Source: an uncultured Selenomonadaceae bacterium
Lineage (GTDB): Bacteria > Bacillota > Negativicutes > Selenomonadales > Selenomonadaceae
Direction of reading: 5' to 3'
DNA length: 7,882 bases
Assembly: GCA_905236255.1 (NCBI GenBank)
Contig: CAJOPK010000068.1
Location: 1-7,882 of the forward strand
In this document: in pieces, positions 1 through 5,068 of the stretch
Layout of the letters: the number at the start of each line of letters is the position of its first letter
How positions within the stretch are numbered: position 1 is the stretch's first letter
The notes under the pieces: model-generated
Seen by the model: the letters and a program-made list of their open reading frames with translations, nothing else
Told to the model about the DNA's origin: nothing
Databases searched by the model: none
Position numbers and translations under genes: made by a program

Positions 1-222
1 GATGAAATCCGGAAGGAAAACGACAGAAAAATTGATGCGCTGAACGAAAATTTTCGGACAACGACAGATAATATCCGGAAGGAAAATGACAGAAAAATTG
101 ATGCGCTGAACGAAAATTTTCGGAAAACGACAGATGAAATCCGGAAGGAAAACGACAGAAAAATTGATGCGCTGAACGAAAATTTTCGGACAACGATAGA
201 TGAAATCCGGAAAGAAAACAGA
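1..222 (+). repeat. 66-bp in-frame tandem repeat, three full units plus a decaying fourth
   Basis: Units run 1-66, 67-132 and 133-198; a fourth begins at 199 and loses similarity after about 24 bases. Comparing by eye, unit 3 differs from unit 1 at one base (ACA to ATA in the last codon) and unit 2 differs from unit 1 at four bases. Since 66 is a multiple of three, copy number can change without a frameshift. Identity at the DNA level, including synonymous positions, points to recent duplication or ongoing homogenisation. The array may extend upstream of the window. Confidence 0.93.
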
Positions 223-339
223 CTTTTGGCTGAAACTTCGCAAAAAGAAATGCGCGATTCACTCCGGCACAGTCAGATTTTGACTTCTTCGGTTGTAAGT
301 TTGGTTGTGGTGGTGCTTTTTACTCTTTTGACTCACTGA
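1..339 (+). CDS. C-terminal part of a repeat-built coiled-coil protein with a membrane tail anchor (5' end outside window)
   Basis: The frame is open from base 1 to TGA at 337-339, giving 112 residues with no start in view. Residues 1-66 are three copies of a 22-residue unit, and about eight residues of a fourth follow. Each unit is rich in Asp, Glu, Lys, Arg and Asn, with hydrophobic residues at unit positions 3 (Ile), 11 (Ile), 14 (Leu) and 18 (Phe). Because 22 is two 11-residue blocks, this suggests a hendecad-type coiled coil. After a charged linker, about 20 residues near the C-terminus (from ILTSS to LLTH) are uniformly hydrophobic with only two residues following, which looks like a single membrane-spanning tail anchor. 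The bulk of the protein would then be cytoplasmic. The stop lies 16 bp before the hexokinase ATG, with no terminator between, so co-transcription is likely. I do not recognise the family and assign no function. Confidence 0.75.
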   Translation, partial: DEIRKENDRKIDALNENFRTTTDNIRKENDRKIDALNENFRKTTDEIRKENDRKIDALNENFRTTIDEIRKENRLLAETSQKEMRDSLRHSQILTSSVVSLVVVVLFTLLTH

Positions 340-355
340 AAGGAGCGTTTTTACA

Positions 356-1660
356 ATGGCTTTTGACGGACAAAAATTTAACGACATTTTGAACGAGTTC
401 AAAATCGACGACGAAAGACTTCAGGAAATTGCGGCAAGTTTTCGTCAGGATTTGAAACTCGGACTCAAAGACCCGGACTTGTCGTCTTTGCGTATGTTGA
501 AGTCTTACGTCGGACTTCCCACCGGAAAAGAAACCGGTGAATTTTTGGCGTTGGACTTCGGCGGCACAAATGTCCGCGTTTCCAAAATCAAACTTGCCGG
601 TGCCGGTCGTTTTGAAGTTTTGAAACGCACGGGAAAACCTCTGATCGTTCCCGGCGAATACGATTACATAGGTCAAAATTCGACGGCGGAACAAATGTTT
701 GATTTTCTTGCCGGACTTATCGACGAAACCATTGACGGAAATCGCGACACAACTTTTTATCTCGGTCATACTTTTTCTTTCCCTTCCGAACAAACAGACC
801 TTTACAACGCAAAACTCATAATCTGGACGAAAGAATTTGCCACGCCCGGCGTTGAGGGAAAAGTCGTAAACGATTTGCTTTTGGAAGCCCTCGAACGTCG
901 CGGAATAAAAAATGTCAAGCCGGTTGCCGTAATAAATGACACCGTTGCCGTCCTGCTTTCCGCCGCTTATCAACATGACGAAACTTATATCGGATCCATT
1001 TACGCGACCGGTCACAATACCTGCTACATTGAGCCTTCCGTTCAAGATGCAAAATGTGTCGGGCGCGGCGGAATGATTTTGAATTTGGAATCGGGCGGAT
1101 TTATGAAACTTGCCCCCAACAAATACGACCTTGAATACGACAAAAATTCCGAAAAGCCCGGCGAACAGCGGCTTGAAAAAATGGTTTCCGGCAGATATAT
1201 GGGAGAACTTTTTTCGATGACGCTTGCCGAACTTTTGAACGAACCCGGCAAAAAATTCGGTTTTACTTCCGTCGATATGTCCGGGATTATCGGTGACGAA
1301 ATAAGCGGCTTGTCAAAGGCAAAGTCGATAGTGAAAGAAAAAACCGGTCATGAACTTGACGACGACGATCTCGAAAAAATCCGTCGGCTTGCGTCGGCAA
1401 TAGTCATTCGCTCGGCGCGTCTTGTTGCCGCCTGCTTTATCGGAATCATTTGGCAGCGCACCGGTGACGCAAAAGTTAAACCTCAGCATATTGCCGTTGA
1501 CGGATCGGTTTACGAAAAAATGCCGCTTGCCAAAGAAAATATCGAAAAGGCTTTACTCACCGTCTTTGAAGATGAGGCGGTTGCCGTCCGGACGATTTTG
1601 GATAACGGAGGAAGCGGACTCGGTGCGGCGATTGCGGCGGCAATGGCCGTAAATCGCTAA
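356..1660 (+). CDS. Hexokinase of the eukaryotic-type (actin-fold) family
   Basis: Predicted to phosphorylate glucose or related hexoses with ATP to hexose 6-phosphate at the entry to glycolysis in the cytoplasm. The 434 residues span both lobes of a single hexokinase unit. Visible motifs, in order: the phosphate-1 loop LDFGGTNVR (66-74); the sugar-binding SFPSEQ (141-146); LIIWTK (154-159) with the lysine matching the sugar-contacting Lys of yeast hexokinase; NDT (194-196), whose Asp195 is the expected catalytic base; ATGHN (217-221), the phosphate-2 region; Glu245 and Glu274 (in LEKMVSG), matching the two sugar-binding glutamates; and GGSGLGAA (418-425), the adenosine-side loop. This is not a ROK-family glucokinase: it lacks the Cys-rich ROK zinc motif and has the hexokinase signature instead. 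ATG is preceded by AGGAG at 341-345 (10-nt gap). The true sugar range cannot be read from sequence. Confidence 0.93.
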   Translation: MAFDGQKFNDILNEFKIDDERLQEIAASFRQDLKLGLKDPDLSSLRMLKSYVGLPTGKETGEFLALDFGGTNVRVSKIKLAGAGRFEVLKRTGKPLIVPGEYDYIGQNSTAEQMFDFLAGLIDETIDGNRDTTFYLGHTFSFPSEQTDLYNAKLIIWTKEFATPGVEGKVVNDLLLEALERRGIKNVKPVAVINDTVAVLLSAAYQHDETYIGSIYATGHNTCYIEPSVQDAKCVGRGGMILNLESGGFMKLAPNKYDLEYDKNSEKPGEQRLEKMVSGRYMGELFSMTLAELLNEPGKKFGFTSVDMSGIIGDEISGLSKAKSIVKEKTGHELDDDDLEKIRRLASAIVIRSARLVAACFIGIIWQRTGDAKVKPQHIAVDGSVYEKMPLAKENIEKALLTVFEDEAVAVRTILDNGGSGLGAAIAAAMAVNR

Positions 1661-1707
1661 AGCTTTTCGACGAATCGAGAATTTCGGATTTGGAAGAGTG
1701 AAAGTTT

Positions 1708-2220
1708 TTGAACGGGATTTTTAAGAGGACAAAACAATTTTTTCGGGCGTTGACCGCGAATATTTCTCCGGACGACGAAAAATATATTTCCCTGCATCTG
1801 AATCCGGAAGAACAAAAATTATTTTTCGCAATGAGCGTGATTGATCAAAGTCATTGTCTGAATACGGCTTACACAATCGAAAGGCTTGCAATTCAAGACG
1901 GAGCCGACATCTGCAAAAATTTTTTGATCCGTTGCGCTCTTCTGCACGATTGCGGCAGGGTGAAAGGCGATTTGAATATTTTCGGAAAAGTTTTCGCCGT
2001 TTTAATCACACATTTTTTGCCGAAACTTGCGGACGGTTTGGAATTGCACGGAAACAAAATGATTCACGTTTACCGGCATCATGCGGAGATCGGGGCGCAA
2101 AAACTTCTGGAAATCGGATTGCTCAAGGAGTCGAAAATCGTTGCGGCACATCACCTGACGCCGAAAAATACAGATCCGCCGGAATTGAAACTCTTGCGAA
2201 TTGCCGACGAAGAAAATTGA
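1708..2220 (+). CDS. HD-domain metal-dependent phosphohydrolase, small stand-alone type
   Basis: The 170 residues carry the HD-superfamily metal-binding pattern: His49 (in QSHCLN), the His80-Asp81 pair in LLHDCGR, His124-His125 in YRHHAEIGA, His148-His149 in AAHHL and a late Asp167 in RIADEEN. Such proteins hydrolyse phosphate esters or nucleotides, but this subgroup has no fixed substrate that I know of, so none is assigned. The extra histidine pairs resemble HDIG-type proteins, but the ends lack other domains, so it is not a full c-di-GMP phosphodiesterase. The start is TTG: an in-frame TGA sits at 1699-1701 and there is no in-frame ATG until codon 42, inside the domain. GGAAGAG at 1692-1698 is a modest ribosome site 9 nt upstream. 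It lies 47 bp after the hexokinase gene on the same strand, so likely the same transcript. Confidence 0.82.
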   Translation: MNGIFKRTKQFFRALTANISPDDEKYISLHLNPEEQKLFFAMSVIDQSHCLNTAYTIERLAIQDGADICKNFLIRCALLHDCGRVKGDLNIFGKVFAVLITHFLPKLADGLELHGNKMIHVYRHHAEIGAQKLLEIGLLKESKIVAAHHLTPKNTDPPELKLLRIADEEN

Positions 2221-2233
2221 CCGGAATAAAACG

Positions 2234-2848
2234 TCAAGTTTTACGTTTAAGACTTTTATTCAGATAAATGCAAATTCCGGGTAACGTCGAATAAAAAAAT
2301 AATTCGTTAAACTCTTCAAAAATTTGTCCTTCCAATCGGTTCATGCGGAGTATTCCGGGTTTATGCTCGGCGGTGTATTGCAAAATTCCGGTCAATGTAA
2401 GTATAATCAATCCCGCGATCGGAAGTTCGGAGCGCAGAAGTTTTTTTAACGGGAAGTGTTTAAAAATCAAAGTTGCAAGCGCGATGACGTACAATGTCAC
2501 AAATATGAAAACCGGTATTTTGAACGGATAATCTGACATATCGACAAAGACCGGTCCCGATTCTTCAATTCCTTCCGGGAAAAATACCCGCCCCCAACTC
2601 AATTCGCGCATTACAAGCAAAAGCGCAATTCCGGCAATCGAAACGTGAAAAAATTTCACATCTCTTTCCATTCCTTTTCCGCAAAGAAGCAAGTTCAAAA
2701 TTGTCGTTGCAATCAAGACAATAACTTGAATATTTTCCAAAACAGCGTTCTCGAAACTTATTTCGACCGGCAGAACAAATGCGAGCGGGAAACTTAAAAG
2801 TATTGCCGCAAATGTTACCCGGACTGTTTGCAGATAAAATCGTTTCAT
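2234..2848 (-). CDS. Uncharacterised multi-pass membrane protein
   Basis: The 204 residues contain about six hydrophobic stretches long enough to span a membrane: roughly 9-29, 36-56, 67-84, 110-130, 141-160 and a shorter one at 182-197. The N-terminus MKRF plus the first stretch looks like a start-transfer helix. The most distinctive soluble or interfacial motif is RELSWGRVFF (81-90) after helix 3, followed by an acidic loop (about 92-106). A Glu-rich segment (EGQIFEEFNEL, 173-183) precedes the last hydrophobic stretch. The pattern of Glu/Arg next to SWG loosely recalls uncharacterised bacterial membrane proteins with an EEISWGQ-like motif; that comparison is from memory. ATG has a good ribosome site (GGGGAGAG on the minus strand, complement of 2856-2863, 7-nt gap). 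It converges with the HD gene (13 bp between stops) and diverges from hisG. Function unknown. Confidence 0.78.
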   Translation of the reverse strand: MKRFYLQTVRVTFAAILLSFPLAFVLPVEISFENAVLENIQVIVLIATTILNLLLCGKGMERDVKFFHVSIAGIALLLVMRELSWGRVFFPEGIEESGPVFVDMSDYPFKIPVFIFVTLYVIALATLIFKHFPLKKLLRSELPIAGLIILTLTGILQYTAEHKPGILRMNRLEGQIFEEFNELFFYSTLPGICIYLNKSLKRKT

Positions 2849-2882
2849 TCAAAATCTCTCCCCAAATTTTACTTGTGCGGAG

Positions 2883-2911
2883 ATTGTACCGGAATATGAG
2901 AATTTTTGTAA
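2883..2911 (-). promoter_or_regulatory. Candidate promoter for the minus-strand membrane-protein gene
   Basis: Read on the minus strand, TACAAT (complement of 2883-2888) matches the -10 consensus at five of six bases. It sits 17 bp downstream of a poor -35, TTACAA (complement of 2906-2911). The spacing and -10 are good but the -35 is weak. The predicted transcript would start about 30 bases before the ATG. This is a by-eye assignment. Confidence 0.35.
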
Positions 2912-2932
2912 GTAAATATTGGAGGTCAACTT

Positions 2933-3580
2933 ATGACAAACGACTGTATAACGATAGCCCTGCCGAAGGGCAAACTTTTCGGACTTTCGGCAGATTTGCT
3001 GAAAAAAGTCGGTTTTACCGCCGAAGGACTCAGCGAAAAGTCCCGCAAACTCGTTATAGAAAATGAAGATGCCCGACTGAAATTTATCATAACCAAGACC
3101 GCAGATGTCCCGACTTACGTCGAATACGGCGCGGCGGATTTGGGGATTATCGGAAAAGATGTTATCCTTGAATCCGGCAAAGACGTTTATGAACTTTTGG
3201 ACTTGGGTTTCGGAAAATGCCGGCTGATGATGGCGGTTCCGAAAGACAAGAAACGCGCCCGTTTGGAAGATTATTCAAATACCCGCGTTGCGACGAAATT
3301 TCCGCACACCGCCGAAAAATTTTTTGAATCTCGCGGCATGCAAATGGAATATATTAAATTAAACGGCTCGATTGAATTGGGGCCGATTATCGGACTTTCG
3401 GAAAGTATCGTTGACATTGTGGAAACGGGGACGACCTTGCGCGAAAATAATTTGGAAGAAATTGTGACGATAACGGAGGCAACCGCCCGGCTTATCGCAA
3501 ACAGGGTAAGTTACAAATTGAAATTTGATCGCATAAACAATTTGGTTGAAAATTTGCGGAAAGAACTCGATAAAGGTTGA
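2933..3580 (+). CDS. hisG: ATP phosphoribosyltransferase, short form (catalytic subunit)
   Basis: Catalyses the first step of histidine biosynthesis: ATP plus PRPP to phosphoribosyl-ATP. At 215 residues it is the short form (HisG-S), which lacks the C-terminal ACT-like regulatory domain and in known cases needs HisZ, a catalytically inactive histidyl-tRNA-synthetase-like partner, for activity and feedback control. Motifs: ALPKGKL (9-15) at the N-terminus; EYGAADLGIIGKD (64-76); ATKFPHTAEKFF (120-131); and the PRPP-binding loop DIVETGTTLREN (161-172). ATG follows GGAGGT (2921-2926, 6-nt gap). A possible weak promoter is TTGTGC (2873-2878) with TATGAG (2895-2900), 16-bp spacer. No other his gene is in view, so hisZ and the rest of the pathway must be elsewhere or just not adjacent. 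Its stop is 29 bp before the preferred amidase start, suggesting one transcript with it. Confidence 0.95.
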   Translation: MTNDCITIALPKGKLFGLSADLLKKVGFTAEGLSEKSRKLVIENEDARLKFIITKTADVPTYVEYGAADLGIIGKDVILESGKDVYELLDLGFGKCRLMMAVPKDKKRARLEDYSNTRVATKFPHTAEKFFESRGMQMEYIKLNGSIELGPIIGLSESIVDIVETGTTLRENNLEEIVTITEATARLIANRVSYKLKFDRINNLVENLRKELDKG

Positions 3581-3590
3581 TTAAATTTTT

Positions 3591-3600
3591 GAAGGCGGTG
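3591..3600 (+). promoter_or_regulatory. Ribosome binding site that decides the amidase start
   Basis: AAGGCGGTGA matches the extended SD sequence AAGGAGGTGA with one mismatch and lies 9 nt before GTG 3610. The earlier in-frame TTG at 3577 has only a weak AAAGG upstream and would put 11 extra residues in front of a textbook signal peptide. Confidence 0.7.
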
Positions 3601-3609
3601 AGTTTTACG

Positions 3610-4284
3610 GTGAAAAAGTTTCTGCTCACCTGTATGATTATTTTTTCCGGTTTACTTGCGTTCAATTATTCTCAAGCCTGCGCGGAGGAAAATTCCGGTC
3701 TTGAATTGAATGTCGTAAAAAAGTTTTTGCCTTGGACGGAAAAACGCGAAAGACTTACGCGGGAATATGCCGAACTTCATTACGGGAAATCCGTTACCGA
3801 AATTGAACCGCGTGCGGTCGTCATTCATTGGACCGCCGGCCCGACTTGGGAATCCGCTTATTATACTTTTTACGGCGAAACGCGAAATACCGGCGACGGG
3901 AGCGTAAATGTTTCTTCGCAATTTTTGGCAGATCGGGACGGGACGATTTATCAACTTATGCCCGAAAATAAATTGGCTCGTCATGTGATAGGTTATAATT
4001 GGTGCGCCGTCGGCATTGAAAATGTGGGCGGGGTAAACAATGCCGAGAATTTAACGCCGGAACAGCTTAAATCAAATATCGAAATAATCCGCAGCCTTCG
4101 CAAAAAATACCCGGAGATTAAATATATTTTCGGGCATTATCAGCAAAATGCGGCGCGGGCAAGCGGACTGTATATCGAAAAAGTTCCGGGATATTATTCC
4201 GTGAAATCGGATCCGGGAAAAAAATTTATGCGGGCATTGAAAGACGAATTGGAGGACGAAGGTTTTATTTTTTTCCGAATTTGA
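3610..4284 (+). CDS. Exported N-acetylmuramoyl-L-alanine amidase (Amidase_2 / PGRP fold)
   Basis: Predicted zinc amidase cutting the bond between N-acetylmuramic acid and L-alanine of peptidoglycan, outside the membrane. From GTG 3610 the product is 224 residues and opens with MKKF, a hydrophobic core (about 5-19) and an A-x-A site (ACA, 23-25), a good Sec signal peptide cut before Glu26. Cys24 lacks a proper lipobox (Leu/Val at -3), so I do not call a lipoprotein. Amidase_2 features: His73 in VIHWT and His176 in FGHYQ as zinc ligands, Asp201 in KSDPGKKF as the third, and the conserved Glu137 in VGIENVG; SSQFLADRDGTIYQL (102-116) and ARHVIGYN (123-130) are the usual core strands. The segment between His176 and Asp201 is longer than I expect for AmiD-like enzymes. 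It may act in wall recycling, remodelling or fratricide; sequence does not decide. Confidence 0.88.
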   Translation: MKKFLLTCMIIFSGLLAFNYSQACAEENSGLELNVVKKFLPWTEKRERLTREYAELHYGKSVTEIEPRAVVIHWTAGPTWESAYYTFYGETRNTGDGSVNVSSQFLADRDGTIYQLMPENKLARHVIGYNWCAVGIENVGGVNNAENLTPEQLKSNIEIIRSLRKKYPEIKYIFGHYQQNAARASGLYIEKVPGYYSVKSDPGKKFMRALKDELEDEGFIFFRI

Positions 4285-4324
4285 TTTTTGGGAGCGTCCG
4301 GAAATTTGTCGATTGAAAAAAAAC

Positions 4325-4351
4325 TTGCAAAAATCGGCGTTATTGTATAAA
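4325..4351 (+). promoter_or_regulatory. Candidate sigma-70-type promoter for the rimP-nusA-infB operon
   Basis: TATAAA at 4346-4351 matches the -10 consensus at five of six. TTGCAA at 4325-4330 is a four-of-six -35, but the spacer is only 15 bp, shorter than the usual 16-18. It lies in the 222-bp gap between the amidase and rimP, the expected place for the operon promoter. Initiation near 4358 would give a leader of about 150 nt before rimP. Confidence 0.45.
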
Positions 4352-4359
4352 ATCGGCGT
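4330..4359 (+). repeat. 11-bp direct repeat bracketing the candidate -10
   Basis: AAAATCGGCGT occurs at 4330-4340 and again exactly at 4349-4359, a 19-bp period. The second copy overlaps the end of the TATAAA hexamer, and the first fills most of the -35/-10 spacer. Two same-orientation copies near two helical turns apart in a promoter could be a binding site for a regulator. It could also be a chance or slippage duplication. Confidence 0.55.
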
Positions 4360-4395
4360 GCAGGTTAAAACCGGTGAAAAAATTTAAGGGGAATG

Positions 4396-4452
4396 ATGGA
4401 GATTTTTGAAAATAATCGGAGCGTCGATTCCGTCGAAGGCGATTTATCTTAA
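4396..4452 (+). CDS. Possible 18-19-codon leader ORF before rimP
   Basis: Tandem ATG codons at 4393 and 4396 open a short frame ending at TAA 4450-4452 with product MEIFENNRSVDSVEGDLS (one more Met from 4393). AAGGGG at 4386-4391 could serve as a ribosome site but sits only 4 nt from the second ATG, so translation would be inefficient. The peptide has no recognised family and no run of one amino acid that would suggest classical attenuation. The main reason to list it is position: its stop codon overlaps the first two bases of the hairpin at 4451-4476. It may equally be chance. Confidence 0.2.
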   Translation: MEIFENNRSVDSVEGDLS

Positions 4453-4476
4453 AGAGTGGGCTTGCGTCCACTCTTT
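4451..4476 (+). promoter_or_regulatory. Strong leader hairpin upstream of rimP
   Basis: AAAGAGTGG (4451-4459) is perfectly complementary to CCACTCTTT (4468-4476) around an 8-base loop (GCTTGCGT). The 9-bp stem ends 17 nt before the rimP ribosome site. The bases after it (GCTATTGTAAAG) contain no run of T, so it is a poor intrinsic terminator. A 5'-UTR element affecting stability, processing or regulation is more likely. I recall similar hairpins ahead of rimP in other Bacillota but cannot verify that here. Confidence 0.65.
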
Positions 4477-4506
4477 GCTATTGTAAAGCAAAAGGGAGGT
4501 TGAAAT

Positions 4507-4953
4507 ATGGCTGCGGGAGTCGAAAAGAAAGTCGAAGAGATTTTTTTGAAACTTGCGGAAGATACCGATTTTGAACTTGTCGATGTGGAATATGTCAAAG
4601 AACGCGATTGGTATTTGAGAATTTTTGTTGACAAGCCCGGCGGGGTCGATTTGGACGACTGCCAAATTTTGAGCGAAAAGATCGGCGAAATTCTGGACAA
4701 GGAATCTTTTATAAACGGGTCTTACATTTTGGAAGTTTCTTCTCCGGGAATAGATCGCGTTTTGAAGAAGGACAAGGATTTTATTCGCGAGAAGGGCAAA
4801 AAAGTTGACGTTTCTCTTTATGCGCCGATTGACGGACAAAAAAATTTGACCGGAACTCTTGTCGAACGCGACGAAAAATTTTTGACATTGGAAGAATTTG
4901 AACCTTTGCCGCGTGAAAAAGTGGCGCAGGTAAGACTGCATATTGATTTTTAA
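4507..4953 (+). CDS. rimP: Ribosome maturation factor RimP
   Basis: Cytoplasmic assembly factor that binds the small-subunit precursor and promotes its maturation. The 148 residues match the usual length and two-domain layout: an N-terminal alpha/beta domain to about residue 83 and a C-terminal SH3-like beta barrel. Signature stretches are FELVDVEYVKERDWYLRIFV (22-41), DKPGGVDLDDC (42-52) and LEVSSPGIDRVL (75-86). ATG is preceded by a strong GGGAGGT (4494-4500, 6-nt gap). It is the first gene of the conserved nusA/infB operon; 115 bp without an evident gene separate it from the nusA start. Confidence 0.95.
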   Translation: MAAGVEKKVEEIFLKLAEDTDFELVDVEYVKERDWYLRIFVDKPGGVDLDDCQILSEKIGEILDKESFINGSYILEVSSPGIDRVLKKDKDFIREKGKKVDVSLYAPIDGQKNLTGTLVERDEKFLTLEEFEPLPREKVAQVRLHIDF

Positions 4954-5052
4954 AATTCTGCCGTGAGAGTGGTTGTCGTGAGAATCATGATTGCCGAAAA
5001 CTGCGATTCGATTTGACGTAAACATAAAGCGAATTTGAATGTGAATTTTTTT

Positions 5053-5058
5053 GGGAGG
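5053..5058 (+). promoter_or_regulatory. Ribosome binding site that selects a TTG start for nusA
   Basis: GGGAGG at 5053-5058 is the only SD site near the nusA start. The in-frame ATG at 5060 is one base away, too close to be used, while TTG 5069 is 10 nt downstream. This argues for TTG initiation, trimming the first residues a simple longest-ORF reading would give. Confidence 0.6.
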
Positions 5059-5068
5059 AATGAGAATT

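Noticed and set aside
1..222. CRISPR array or non-coding satellite
   Set aside because: Units are contiguous with no unique spacers, are a multiple of three and lie in an open reading frame that continues to a membrane anchor.
320..1045. A 241-codon open frame on the minus strand across the hexokinase start
   Set aside because: It is antisense to a gene with full family motifs, its product shows no domain, and long antisense frames are expected from this codon bias (frequent TTT/GAA/CGG). Other antisense frames over nusA, rimP and infB were rejected for the same reason.
2228..2249. Bidirectional terminator between the convergent HD and membrane-protein genes
   Set aside because: AAACGT (2229-2234) pairs with ACGTTT (2243-2248), but the stem is only 6 bp, A/T-rich, has an 8-base loop and no clean T run on either side.
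3676..3684. Lipoprotein lipobox in the amidase signal peptide
   Set aside because: Cys24 is preceded by Ser-Gln-Ala, without Leu/Val/Ile at -3, while A-C-A gives a normal signal peptidase I site just after it.
4451..4476. Intrinsic terminator of the hisG-amidase transcript
   Set aside because: The stem is strong but is followed by GCTATTGTAAAG rather than a T run, and it lies downstream of the best promoter candidate, next to rimP.
4962..5050. A 7-bp direct repeat (CGTGAGA at 4962 and 4977) and a 10-bp palindrome AATCATGATT (4983-4992) between rimP and nusA
   Set aside because: Short, not aligned with any promoter element I could find, and within chance expectation; no gene is visible in this 115-bp gap either.
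4954..5068. Small protein-coding gene starting at GTG 4963
   Set aside because: The frame gives 17 codons with no ribosome site and no recognisable features.
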